Notes under the pieces: model-generated
What the model saw: the letters and a program-made list of their open reading frames with translations, nothing else
Database searches by the model: none
What the model was told of the DNA's origin: nothing
Part shown: in pieces, positions 37,425-46,213 of the stretch
Numbering within the stretch: position 1 is the first letter of the stretch
Layout: each line of letters begins with the position of its first letter
Program-made: the position numbers and the translations under genes
Origin: Chitinophagales bacterium
GTDB lineage: Bacteria > Bacteroidota > Bacteroidia > Chitinophagales > Chitinophagaceae
Assembly (NCBI GenBank): GCA_020636505.1
Contig: JACJXR010000004.1
Coordinates: 1-64,000, forward strand
Length of the DNA stretch: 64,000 nt
Direction of reading: 5' to 3'

Positions 37425-38516
37425 ATGTTAATTGACTTAGTTGCAGGTAACAAGCTGGATTTTTTTAAGATAGCCCCCCTTATAGACGCTTTGCATAAAG
37501 AACAAAGTAACGGGTACAATATCGGTTACAGATTAGTTTTTGCAGGCAAACAAGAGGAATATTTAGAAGTGCTGAATGACCTGTCTTTTCTGTCCATACC
37601 ACAGCCCAATACTTTTCTTGAAACATCTTATAATAGTGCTGCCGAATACTTGGCAACTGTAATAGTACGTTATGAAAAAGTACTGACACTCAGCAAACCC
37701 GATATTGTGATGCTATTCGGTCATAGTACTGCCTGTATGGGTTGCGCCATAGCCGCCGCCAAAGACCAAGATGTACGAATAGCTCATGTTGAAGCAGGGC
37801 TCAGAAAAAGAAACAAATACTCGGACAACGATGTAAACAGAGCGATAACCGACTCTGTAACCGACTATTACTTTTCAATTGCCAAATCATCCAACGACAA
37901 CTTGCGAAATATGGGAGTTGCCGACGACGATATTTACTTCGTTGGTAATTTGATAGGTGATTTTTTGTTGGGGGAGCTTGGCAACTTACCTCAACCTCCC
38001 ATTTGGAGCCTATTGAAACTGCAACAACAGAAGTACATTTTAATAAACCTTGAGCACCCATCCATTATAGGCAGTCAAACAAGGTTGAAAACGCTCTTGT
38101 TGAACATACTTAAACAAGTGAACAACTTGCCTATAATACTTCCAGTAAACGAGGAATCATCAAAAGCCATCAACTCTTTAGGTATAAAAGCCCATAACCT
38201 GCACATCACCAAAAAGCTAACTGTATCAGAACTCTATTATTTAGCCAGCAATGCAAAAGCTGTAATAACCGATTCCGAACATCTGCAGGATGAAACGTCC
38301 ATTATGCAAACCCCATGCATAACACTCCTGAAAAGTATTGCTCGTCCCGAAACGGCACTTACCGGATACAATGAGGTGACAGGGTTACAAAACGACAATA
38401 TCAACGCTATTCTTAAGCAGCTGCTTAATGACAAGTGGAAGAAAGCCACCATACCTTACATGTGGGATGGCTATGCATCTGAACGCATCGTTGCCGTATT
38501 GAAGAAATTGGCATAA
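37425..38516 (+). CDS. WecB-like protein (UDP-GlcNAc 2-epimerase fold) with altered active site
   Basis: The protein follows the non-hydrolysing UDP-GlcNAc 2-epimerase layout (FKIAPLIDAL, IAHVEAGLRKR, ITDSVTDYYFSIAKSSNDNL, VGNLIGDFLL, TDSEHLQDE). Key residues differ: the entry GTRPE is GNKLD, the GDT motif is GHST, and the HRxEN motif reads LEHPSI. The Glu of HVEAG and the NR pair are kept. In E. coli WecB the lost positions matter for catalysis, so an altered reaction or a non-catalytic role is possible. The next gene is a WecA/MraY-type transferase, suggesting a glycan pathway. Confidence 0.75.
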   Translation: MLIDLVAGNKLDFFKIAPLIDALHKEQSNGYNIGYRLVFAGKQEEYLEVLNDLSFLSIPQPNTFLETSYNSAAEYLATVIVRYEKVLTLSKPDIVMLFGHSTACMGCAIAAAKDQDVRIAHVEAGLRKRNKYSDNDVNRAITDSVTDYYFSIAKSSNDNLRNMGVADDDIYFVGNLIGDFLLGELGNLPQPPIWSLLKLQQQKYILINLEHPSIIGSQTRLKTLLLNILKQVNNLPIILPVNEESSKAINSLGIKAHNLHITKKLTVSELYYLASNAKAVITDSEHLQDETSIMQTPCITLLKSIARPETALTGYNEVTGLQNDNINAILKQLLNDKWKKATIPYMWDGYASERIVAVLKKLA

Positions 38517-38634
38517 GTTTTCCACACAAAGTTGAAAAAAGCATATGTCCATTAGTGCTTAAATAACGCAGCTTATTGTAAAACAAGATATTAATACTAT
38601 AACTTTACGATAATTGCATACGTATCAGGGGGAT

Positions 38635-39798
38635 ATGATTCAACAGATACCATCACATTTACTATACTTGCTCTGTTTTGTCAGCGCGTTGTTCATCAGC
38701 CTATTATCTATTCCACAGATAATATTGGTTGCTACGAAAAAACGCCTGTACGACACCCCCGACCATAAGAGAAAAATACACTTAAGAGTAATACCCAACC
38801 TTGGTGGCATTGGCATCTTCTTCGGCTTCATCACCACTGCTTCTCTTTTCATTCAACCTGAAGCGTTTAAGAAGTGGAATTACATCATTGCAGCCTCTTT
38901 ACTATTGTTCTTGGTAGGGATAGCCGACGATCTTGTTTCATTAAGCCCATCCAAAAAGTTCTTTACTCAATTCATAGCAGCATTCATTGTTGTATGCATT
39001 GCAGATATTCGCTTGGATTCACTTCACGGATTATTGGGAGTTTATAGCCTCCCATACTGGTGGAGTGCCGCGTTTAGCATTGTAGGTGTAATATTTATTA
39101 CCAACGCATTTAACCTGATCGATGGTATTGATGGCCTTGCAGGATCCATAGCCGCATTAGGGACTTTCTCTTTGGGCTGCATACTTGCAGGTTTTGAACA
39201 TCCGGGAGCCGCATGCCTCGCGTTTTCACTACTAGGTGGAGTAGCCGGTTTTTTAAGGTATAATGTCTCTCCTGCTAAAATATTCATGGGAGATACCGGT
39301 TCTCTTCTCATCGGCTTTATCATATCATTGCTATGCATCATGTCGGTCAACTCATTCAATGAGCAAACGGAGATTGCAAGTGTCATCCATACGCCCGTCG
39401 GTGCATTGATAGTTGGGCTGTCCATATTGTTTGTACCTGTATTCGATACTTTCAGAGTATTCATTACTCGTATCATGAAAGGCTCATCTCCGTTCAAAGC
39501 TGATAGAACACACTTACACCATTATTTATTGGACATGGGCTTCACGCATGGACGTGCTGTGACAGTACTGATGATTGCCAGTGTGTTTATCATAACCGTA
39601 TCGCTAGTCACACAAGACTTCAACCCCAACATAGCACTCTTGTGTATTTTATCTGTATCTATGGGGCTATTCGGAGTACTATATTTTATGCGAAAAAAGC
39701 GATTGGTCAATACCAACCGTCCCGGAAATAATCAAGCTAATAACACGAAAGAACTTCCATCTAAACCGGTTTCAGTAAACGGAACCGACAATGAATAA
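38635..39798 (+). CDS. Undecaprenyl-phosphate sugar-1-phosphate transferase (WecA/TagO type)
   Basis: A polytopic transferase joining a UDP-sugar phosphate to undecaprenyl phosphate to start a surface glycan. I used the ATG at 38635, with GGGGG just upstream, rather than one seven codons earlier. About ten membrane helices; catalytic signatures are VGIADDLVSLSPSKK (DD pair), NAFNLIDGIDGLAG, FMGDTGSLLIGF and the HLHHYLLDMG loop. This order and HLHH place it in the WecA/TagO/WbpL group rather than MraY. 387 aa. The WecB-like gene precedes it. Confidence 0.92.
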   Translation: MIQQIPSHLLYLLCFVSALFISLLSIPQIILVATKKRLYDTPDHKRKIHLRVIPNLGGIGIFFGFITTASLFIQPEAFKKWNYIIAASLLLFLVGIADDLVSLSPSKKFFTQFIAAFIVVCIADIRLDSLHGLLGVYSLPYWWSAAFSIVGVIFITNAFNLIDGIDGLAGSIAALGTFSLGCILAGFEHPGAACLAFSLLGGVAGFLRYNVSPAKIFMGDTGSLLIGFIISLLCIMSVNSFNEQTEIASVIHTPVGALIVGLSILFVPVFDTFRVFITRIMKGSSPFKADRTHLHHYLLDMGFTHGRAVTVLMIASVFIITVSLVTQDFNPNIALLCILSVSMGLFGVLYFMRKKRLVNTNRPGNNQANNTKELPSKPVSVNGTDNE

Positions 39799-39801
39799 TC
39801 T

Positions 39802-41109
39802 TTATTGAGAAACGATATAAGACCCACTTTGGAAACGATACAAATACAAGTGGTGATTCTCATTGTATAAGATGTTATCGTCTCTATCTTGAACAAGTCT
39901 GATATCGTAGCGAGTGAATGGCGCCATGCCTGTATCCTTTGTGTGTTCATTGAACACGGAACCATACTTCTTCAACAGATATGCATACCACATCATTGTT
40001 TCATATCCACGATATACCAATTTATCAGGGTTGGCACTGCCGTATCTAGCTTTATACTTCTTAGCCAACTCTTGACCCGAAGCTGTTGATGCATCGAAAT
40101 AATACGGGCTTGTGTAGTATACGGCAACATTTGGAAAGGTTGTTGCCTTTTTCAATGCCGCCATATCGTTCCACGATGGCATGCCCCACACTTCAAACTG
40201 CATATTCGGAAACCATTCGTACAGCTTCGTCAGCAGTTGAGAGGAATAATCATCACTAATGATAGGCATCAAGATGATATTGACGCTATTATTATCAAAC
40301 AGAGGTTGCAGGTCTTCTTGATTGGGAATATTGTTACAATTATACTTGATATAGGTACTGTACTTATCCTCACTGAAATACTCAAAAGCCATATTGTCAA
40401 CTTCAACATTTGTACGATAAAGCATCACACGAGGAATGTTCTTGTATTTGCGAGACATATGTTCCTTCAATGCCTGACAATGAGTTTGCAGTGTCGGCTG
40501 CAACATGGTAAAGTATGGGTTATCCAATATACCGTCATCAGAAGGAGATAGTGCAGATATGAAGTTAATGTTCTTTCTTTTGGCATATTTGGCTACAGGC
40601 TGAAAGTCTTTTGATGACAATATTCCTATCATCAGATCGGAATTTGCCAATTGATCCGTATTGATAAGTGTCAACGGAGATTCCAATTCGTTGGCAACGT
40701 CATACAAATGTATATCCAGCCTATATCCGAGCTTCTTAAGTGTATCCGCAGCCAATGTTATACCTTCATAAAACAATATGGCCGGCATTACTTTTTGAGG
40801 AATAGAGGTTTTATGAACCATTTTACCGTCAACAATAAGCTCATCTAGGTATAATGGAGCCAAAACATCAATACTGTAACGGTCTTTGTAAGTTGTTTCA
40901 GGAAAGCGACCTGTGTTACGAACAATCGGCTTTATCGGTTTACCCGAATTGTCATTACTTGTTTTTATATCAGGGTTACCTGTATTATGTTGCTGCCCTA
41001 CAGTTTCTTTTTTCTTGAACCACTTTTTCCAAAACTGAGCTTGCGCACTGTTTGGTGCAGCTAGCATCAAAGTACAAACAAAAAATACTACAAAACCGAG
41101 CTTATTCAT
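39802..41109 (-). CDS. Secreted periplasmic-binding-protein-like protein (type I fold)
   Basis: ATG 41109 is used because it starts the signal peptide (MNKLGFVVFFVCTLMLAAPNSAQA); an ATG four codons upstream overlaps guaA. After a basic low-complexity linker, about 370 residues follow the type I periplasmic-binding pattern: DVLAPLYLDEL, YEGITLAADTLKKLGYRLDIHLYD, ANSDLMIGILSS, VEVWGMPSWNDM-like and YRGYETMMWYAYLLKKYG. In Bacteroidota such proteins often carry LysM repeats; none is seen here. It starts 2 bp after the guaA stop, so the two are probably co-transcribed. Confidence 0.75.
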   Translation of the reverse strand: MNKLGFVVFFVCTLMLAAPNSAQAQFWKKWFKKKETVGQQHNTGNPDIKTSNDNSGKPIKPIVRNTGRFPETTYKDRYSIDVLAPLYLDELIVDGKMVHKTSIPQKVMPAILFYEGITLAADTLKKLGYRLDIHLYDVANELESPLTLINTDQLANSDLMIGILSSKDFQPVAKYAKRKNINFISALSPSDDGILDNPYFTMLQPTLQTHCQALKEHMSRKYKNIPRVMLYRTNVEVDNMAFEYFSEDKYSTYIKYNCNNIPNQEDLQPLFDNNSVNIILMPIISDDYSSQLLTKLYEWFPNMQFEVWGMPSWNDMAALKKATTFPNVAVYYTSPYYFDASTASGQELAKKYKARYGSANPDKLVYRGYETMMWYAYLLKKYGSVFNEHTKDTGMAPFTRYDIRLVQDRDDNILYNENHHLYLYRFQSGSYIVSQ

Positions 41110-41111
41110 AA

Positions 41112-42650
41112 CTATTCCCATTCAATAGTAGCAGGCGGCTTTGAACTGATGTCATATACCACCCTATTGATACCATTTACTTTGTTGATAATATCGTTGG
41201 ACAATTTGCCCAAGAAGGCATGTGGCAAGTGCGCCCAATCCGCGGTCATGCCGTCCACAGAGGTAACAGCTCTCAACGCGACTGTAAACTCATAGGTACG
41301 CTCATCACCCATTACACCTACACTCTGTACAGGTAGTAGTATTGCGCCTGCTTGCCATACCTCATCATACAATTCACTGTCTTTTAAATGCTGTGTATAT
41401 ATGGCATCAGCCTCTTGCAGCAATGTCACTTTTTCCGCAGTCACCTCTCCCAAAACACGAATACCTAATCCCGGACCGGGGAAAGGATGCCTTTTCAAGA
41501 ATATATTGTCGATACCCAACTCTTTACCAATTCTCCTAACCTCATCTTTGAACAAAAAACGCAACGGCTCTACAAGATCCATATGCATTATCTCCGGCAA
41601 CCCTCCTACGTTATGGTGAGACTTAATGGTAGCCGATGGTCCGTTTACAGAAACAGATTCAATCACATCGGGATAGATAGTCCCCTGTCCCAAGAACTTA
41701 ACATCTTGTATTTTAATGGCTTCATCATGAAACACATCGATGAACAACCCACCGATGATCTTCCTCTTCTGCTCAGGGTCTGTTACACCTGCCAATGCCT
41801 TGTAAAACCTGTCCTTTGCATCTATGCCTTGCGTATTCAATCCAAGATGTGCGTAACCATTCAACACCTCTTCAAACTCATTCTTACGCAACAAACCATT
41901 ATCAACGAATATGCAATACAGCTTATCACCTATTGCTCTATGAATAAGTGTCGCAGCAACAGTAGAATCCACGCCTCCACTCAATGCCATCACCACTTTC
42001 TCATTACCTACTTCCTCTTTTATCCTTGCTACCGTCTCTTCAATGAAAGCTGCGGGGGTCCAATCTTGAGTACATCCGCAAATATCAACAACAAAATTTT
42101 TCAGCAACTGACGTCCATCGGTACTATGGGTAACCTCAGGATGAAATTGAATACCGTAAATGGTATTGTTCGCATATCCATTTGCCGACTTGTATGCAGC
42201 AACGGGAATACTCTCTGTACGCGCCACAACGTTGAAGCCTGATGGCAATTCTTTTATTGAATCACTATGACTCATCCATACTTGAGAGCCGGAAGGAATT
42301 GTTGCCAATAACGCATCGTCGGTCATATCGGTCAAATGAGCTCTACCATACTCTCTATGAGTGGATTTGCCTACTATACCACCTGACTGCATAGCCACCA
42401 ATTGCGCACCATAACAAACGCCCAATACAGGTAGTTTGTCCGCCATGGCCTTTACGTCGGGCTTAGGGGCATTGGGGTCGTTTACAGAGAATGGGCTGCC
42501 TGAAAGTATGATACCCTTCAAGCCATCTTCATATTCAACCTTTTTTGTACAAGGTTGTATCTCACAGTAAATATTCAGTTCGCGTATACCGCGCGCGATG
42601 AGCTGTGTGTATTGAGAACCGAAATCTAATATTAGTATCTTTTCTTTCAT
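41112..42650 (-). CDS. guaA: GMP synthase (glutamine-hydrolysing)
   Basis: Converts XMP to GMP. The class I glutamine amidotransferase domain has nucleophile Cys79 (GVCYGAQLVA), then IQFHPEVTHS; the ATP pyrophosphatase domain has ALSGGVDSTVAA (about 225) and the C-terminal dimerisation domain has RHPFPGPGLGIR and PPATIEWE. 512 aa, as expected. The DUF3467 gene precedes on the same strand and the binding-protein gene follows. Confidence 0.98.
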   Translation of the reverse strand: MKEKILILDFGSQYTQLIARGIRELNIYCEIQPCTKKVEYEDGLKGIILSGSPFSVNDPNAPKPDVKAMADKLPVLGVCYGAQLVAMQSGGIVGKSTHREYGRAHLTDMTDDALLATIPSGSQVWMSHSDSIKELPSGFNVVARTESIPVAAYKSANGYANNTIYGIQFHPEVTHSTDGRQLLKNFVVDICGCTQDWTPAAFIEETVARIKEEVGNEKVVMALSGGVDSTVAATLIHRAIGDKLYCIFVDNGLLRKNEFEEVLNGYAHLGLNTQGIDAKDRFYKALAGVTDPEQKRKIIGGLFIDVFHDEAIKIQDVKFLGQGTIYPDVIESVSVNGPSATIKSHHNVGGLPEIMHMDLVEPLRFLFKDEVRRIGKELGIDNIFLKRHPFPGPGLGIRVLGEVTAEKVTLLQEADAIYTQHLKDSELYDEVWQAGAILLPVQSVGVMGDERTYEFTVALRAVTSVDGMTADWAHLPHAFLGKLSNDIINKVNGINRVVYDISSKPPATIEWE

Positions 42651-42673
42651 GTATTTATTAGATAATATATGAA

Positions 42674-42994
42674 TTATGCTTCACCTGCTGTACCGCCAAA
42701 GTTAAATGGGATGTTCACTTGCTCTTGCTCTTGTATTGTACCGTGTTGAGCTTCAAACCTCTTCACATTCTCAACCAATGCACGCATAAGCCTTTTGGCA
42801 TGCTGCGGTGTCATTACCACTCTCGACTTCACTTTTGCCTTAGGTACATTGGGCATTACGTTTACAAAGTCGAAAACGAACTCTGCAAATGAGTGTGTTA
42901 TTATTACAAGATTGGAGTATACTCCGTCTGACATTTCCTCCGATAACTCAATATTCAATTGTTGTTCATTACCTTGTTCCTGTTGCATATCCAT
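42674..42994 (-). CDS. DUF3467 protein
   Basis: 106 aa, matching the DUF3467 family pattern: SDGVYSNLVIITHSFAEFVFDFV, KAKVKSRVVMTPQHAKRLMRAL. Short and cytoplasmic; the function is unknown. A -7 element at 43008-43015 (minus strand TAATTTTG) suggests it is the first gene of the unit with guaA (23-bp gap). Confidence 0.9.
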   Translation of the reverse strand: MDMQQEQGNEQQLNIELSEEMSDGVYSNLVIITHSFAEFVFDFVNVMPNVPKAKVKSRVVMTPQHAKRLMRALVENVKRFEAQHGTIQEQEQVNIPFNFGGTAGEA

Positions 42995-43007
42995 GTTTAT
43001 TAGGCTG

Positions 43008-43015
43008 CAAAATTA
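43008..43015 (-). promoter_or_regulatory. -7 element of the DUF3467-guaA unit
   Basis: Minus strand TAATTTTG fits TAnnTTTG, about 14 bp before the DUF3467 ATG; a TTG lies about 21 bp further upstream. Confidence 0.6.
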
Positions 43016-43098
43016 GTAAAAGAATGGCAGTGGCTTCAATAAATAACATTTCCTAACAACCATTTAGCTTTAATTTGCCAAAAGTTTAGCTTTACGGC

Positions 43099-43692
43099 AT
43101 GAATAAAATCCTTGCATTAGCATTTATAACAATATCATATATAGCCTGCAAACCACCTGTACACACTCCCAAACCACGTGGATATTTCAAAATAGCCCTT
43201 CCTGAGCGCAGCTATCAAATGTTTGACAGCTCATCGTTCCCATACTCATTCGAATACCCTGTATACGGTCAAATATCTCATGATGCTCAAATTTCAGGAA
43301 ATGAGCAAGACAACCCTTACTGGATAAACATAGAGTTTCCGGAAATAGGAGGTAAAATATACATCAGCTACAAAAACGTGAACGATAAGAACAGCCTACC
43401 TACATTGAACGAAGACATGTATAAAATGACCTACACCGCTCATGACAAGAAAGCCGACTATATTGAGGATTATTACTTTCAAGACGAAGAACGCAGAGTA
43501 TTCGGTACACTGTACAGAGTAAGCGGCGATGCGGCATCTGCCTATCAATTTTTTGCCACAGACTCCACAAAACACTTTATCAGAGGGGCTCTGTATTTCG
43601 ATGTAGCCCCAAATGCCGACTCATTGAAACCTTTGAACGATTTCTTAAAAGAAGACATCAACCATTTGCTTTACAGCCTTAGTTGGAACTAA
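43099..43692 (+). CDS. gldD: Gliding motility lipoprotein GldD
   Basis: GldD is an envelope lipoprotein needed for gliding and T9SS function in Flavobacterium. The 197-aa product has a lipobox (ISYIACK), then the family opening PKPRGYFKIALPERSY, FEYPVYG, NIEFPEIGGKIYISYK, a central TYTAHDKKADYI and the C-terminal FYFDV-like ALYFDVAPNADSL with HLLYSLSWN. It supports T9SS export, which the many sorting domains in this window need. Its stop overlaps the kinase stop by 4 bp. Confidence 0.9.
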   Translation: MNKILALAFITISYIACKPPVHTPKPRGYFKIALPERSYQMFDSSSFPYSFEYPVYGQISHDAQISGNEQDNPYWINIEFPEIGGKIYISYKNVNDKNSLPTLNEDMYKMTYTAHDKKADYIEDYYFQDEERRVFGTLYRVSGDAASAYQFFATDSTKHFIRGALYFDVAPNADSLKPLNDFLKEDINHLLYSLSWN

Positions 43693-45755
43693 AGTGCTAT
43701 CGGCATTTGCACATAGAAAGTAGTACCTACACCCTCTTGGCTTTCCAACCATATTTTACCGTTGTGAGCTTCCGCTATCTGTTTGGATATGGACAGCCCC
43801 AAACCAAACGGCTGCTCACCCGACGTACCAAAACGCTTGGCTTCAGAGAATAAATCGAATACTTTTTCTTGTAAATGCTGTGGTATGCCAATTCCTTGGT
43901 CTTGGACAACTATCTTGAAGTTCTCTCCGTCAGAACTTAAACTGACGTTTATATCCATACCATCAGAACTGAATTTAACAGCATTTGTAATAAGGTTACT
44001 GACAACTCTGGCTATTTTCTCAGCATTTACTTTCGCTGAAATATGATCTTCAGGAACAGACAAAACTATATTCTGATTCTTCTCTCTCGCCTTAAAGTTC
44101 AGTAGCTTGACTTGCTCTTCCATCAATGCGGTCAAATCCGTACTGTCTTTTTCAAGCTCTTCTGTCTTAAGTGTTGCAATTTCCAAAAGGTCTTTGGTAA
44201 GATTTAGCGCATTTTGGTTGGATTGCTTCATCAAGCTTAGGTACTCTTTCTGTTCATCATCCAACTTCTCATCCTGAGCACTTATTATATCCAACAACGC
44301 TAGAGAAGAGTTTATAGGGCTACGCATATCATGAGAAACCGCTTTCAATATCCTGTCCTTCTCGGCATCTGCATGTTCAAGTTCCTTCAATACCAACTTC
44401 AACTTGCCGCTCTGCTCATTTACTCGGTCATTCATTTCGGTTAGTTCCGACACATGCTTTTTAGAACGTTCCAAGCTCTGTACTATCAACACAATTATCA
44501 CTATGGCAAACAAAGTGAACACTGCAGCAATAATGAGGTATATTTTGTTTTGATTGGCGGATTGTTCCAGTATCAATATTTTGGACTCGTTGCCGATATT
44601 TTTTACATTATTGTCAATACTGGCGAGTGAAAAGTATTTGGATGTATTCTGCTGTTGTTCCAACTCTTGAGCATAATTCTTCAAATACTTAAATGCCTTT
44701 CTTAAATCGTTCTTTACCTCCCAATATTGCCACATGGCCATACCCCATCTCTTCTCAACATTATTGTCAGGTATAGAATCGTTGAACTTTTTAATATCAT
44801 CCAATAACTCAATAGCTTGAGGCAATCTACCTGTATGAATATAAACTCCCGCCAACTTGATCTTGGTGAACTGTGCATCAATCGGCTCTGAAAACAAATA
44901 CTCCTTCACAGACAATGCCCTTTTTAATGTTGCTTCTGCACTGTCATACATTTTAGCTTTCACATATGTACCACCCATATTTCCGTAGAAAACACATTTT
45001 GCCAACTTCATATGAGTATGCCACCTATCCGGGTGATTACCTTTGTTTAGGTCAATAAGCCTAATACCTTTACTATAATAATATATGGCACTATCATATT
45101 GTCCCATGCGCTCATAACATATGCCTATGTCACTTTCCAACTCTTGCGTTCGGTAGAAATACCCAAAATTGTTATCACAATGTTCGCAATACTCACGAGC
45201 TATCTTGAAGTATGCCAAGGCGTCTTTATACTGCTTAGCGTCATATAAGACCAGACCTATCTTAAGGTGGTAATATCCGATCGCACAAGTGTCAGCAAAC
45301 TTCTCTGCAAAAGACAATGCATGATAATAATTCTCATACGCATCTTGGTATTGCCCCATTTGCAATAGCTTATCGGCTTTATAGTAAAACGCCCAGATAT
45401 AATTATCTCTGGCAAAATTGCTTGGATCGTTTTTTTCGAGCAGTGTGATAATACTGTCTGTATATGCTAAGGCTTTATCTCTCTTAAACAGTCGGCCGTA
45501 TGAATCTGCATACAAATACCACACATAAAATTTGTCTCGCACATTTTTGTGTGCTACAGCATTATACAGACTATCCAAATGATTGAAGAAACTCACCGTA
45601 TCACCGGTTTCCCTCAACTCATTTAACTTTATTGTAGCAGGCACCACATAATCCGGCGTATCTTCATGAACCTGATATTCTCCTTCTTTATTATTGCAGG
45701 CTTGAAGCAGCAGCAACAAAACAGGTAGCAAATACCTAACACTAAATACGCTCAT
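43689..45755 (-). CDS. TPR-containing sensor histidine kinase
   Basis: I prefer the ATG at 45755, which leads directly into a signal (MSVFSVRYLLPVLLLLLQACN, lipobox-like). About 400 residues of tetratricopeptide repeats lie outside the membrane, followed by one membrane helix (KIYLIIAAVFTLFAIVIIVL), a coiled coil, HisKA with the phospho-acceptor in AVSHDMRSPINS (about residue 475), and a HATPase domain (N box NLITNAVKFS, DQGIGIP, GLGLSI). It has no receiver domain and no response regulator gene is adjacent. This resembles orphan Bacteroidota kinases that sense envelope signals through TPRs. Confidence 0.88.
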   Translation of the reverse strand: MSVFSVRYLLPVLLLLLQACNNKEGEYQVHEDTPDYVVPATIKLNELRETGDTVSFFNHLDSLYNAVAHKNVRDKFYVWYLYADSYGRLFKRDKALAYTDSIITLLEKNDPSNFARDNYIWAFYYKADKLLQMGQYQDAYENYYHALSFAEKFADTCAIGYYHLKIGLVLYDAKQYKDALAYFKIAREYCEHCDNNFGYFYRTQELESDIGICYERMGQYDSAIYYYSKGIRLIDLNKGNHPDRWHTHMKLAKCVFYGNMGGTYVKAKMYDSAEATLKRALSVKEYLFSEPIDAQFTKIKLAGVYIHTGRLPQAIELLDDIKKFNDSIPDNNVEKRWGMAMWQYWEVKNDLRKAFKYLKNYAQELEQQQNTSKYFSLASIDNNVKNIGNESKILILEQSANQNKIYLIIAAVFTLFAIVIIVLIVQSLERSKKHVSELTEMNDRVNEQSGKLKLVLKELEHADAEKDRILKAVSHDMRSPINSSLALLDIISAQDEKLDDEQKEYLSLMKQSNQNALNLTKDLLEIATLKTEELEKDSTDLTALMEEQVKLLNFKAREKNQNIVLSVPEDHISAKVNAEKIARVVSNLITNAVKFSSDGMDINVSLSSDGENFKIVVQDQGIGIPQHLQEKVFDLFSEAKRFGTSGEQPFGLGLSISKQIAEAHNGKIWLESQEGVGTTFYVQMPIAL

Positions 45756-45897
45756 GTATTTTATTGAAATCTTCTTTCCTCCGTACATTGATAGCGTTTA
45801 CTCCTTCGTTGTACAAAATACATTATTTATGGTTTTTTCTATATTAATTACATCTTCGAAATCATAGCCGGCATATTGAATAATACTATTCATTTCT

Positions 45898-45905
45898 TAT
45901 TTTTG
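45898..45905 (+). promoter_or_regulatory. -7 element of tRNA-Arg
   Basis: TATTTTTG fits TAnnTTTG, 14 bp before the tRNA. A TTG at 45876-45878 gives a 19-bp spacing, the standard Bacteroidota -33/-7 arrangement. Confidence 0.7.
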
Positions 45906-45919
45906 CAGCCCTCAACTAC

Positions 45920-45991
45920 GGCCCCGTAGTTCAATGGATAGAATAGAAGTTTCCTAAACTTTAGATCCAGGTTCGATTCCTGGCGGGGCTA
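45920..45991 (+). tRNA. tRNA-Arg(CCU)
   Basis: A cloverleaf can be drawn: acceptor GGCCCCG with CGGGGCT (one G-U pair), anticodon stem around the 7-nt loop TTCCTAA (anticodon CCT), T stem CCAGG/CCTGG enclosing TTCGATT, and discriminator A. CCA is not encoded. It stands alone and is followed by a hairpin at 45999-46027. Confidence 0.93.
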
Positions 45992-45998
45992 CGAACAC

Positions 45999-46027
45999 GC
46001 AGAAGCCGCTCTAAGAGCGGCTTCTGC
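45999..46027 (+). terminator. Hairpin after tRNA-Arg
   Basis: A perfect 13-bp stem (GCAGAAGCCGCTC and its complement) with loop TAA, 7 bp after the tRNA. The T run is weak, so termination is likely but not certain. The rest of the gap up to the giant gene holds only AT-rich sequence. Confidence 0.6.
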
Positions 46028-46169
46028 ATTCATACAAGACATAATGCTTCGCTAAATCTTTGATACCTGATATAAAAAATCGATTCTCATCGTCGTATAT
46101 TCTTGCCATTATAGATACAAGCTTAAAAATCATCACGATTGTGGACAATGTTTAAGGAAATAAAATGAG

Positions 46170-46194
46170 AAGGGCTGCTCATTGAGCAGCCCTT
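46170..46194 (-). terminator. Terminator of the giant RCC1-HYR gene
   Basis: Inverted repeat AAGGGCTGCTCA / TGAGCAGCCCTT around a very short loop, 19 bp beyond the stop of the giant gene. Confidence 0.75.
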
Positions 46195-46213
46195 TAAGGT
46201 AGAGTTGATTACC

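Noticed and set aside
41487..42242. 251-codon open frame antisense to guaA
   Set aside because: It lies wholly inside guaA, is rich in rare-looking Cys, His and Ile runs, and shows no domain.
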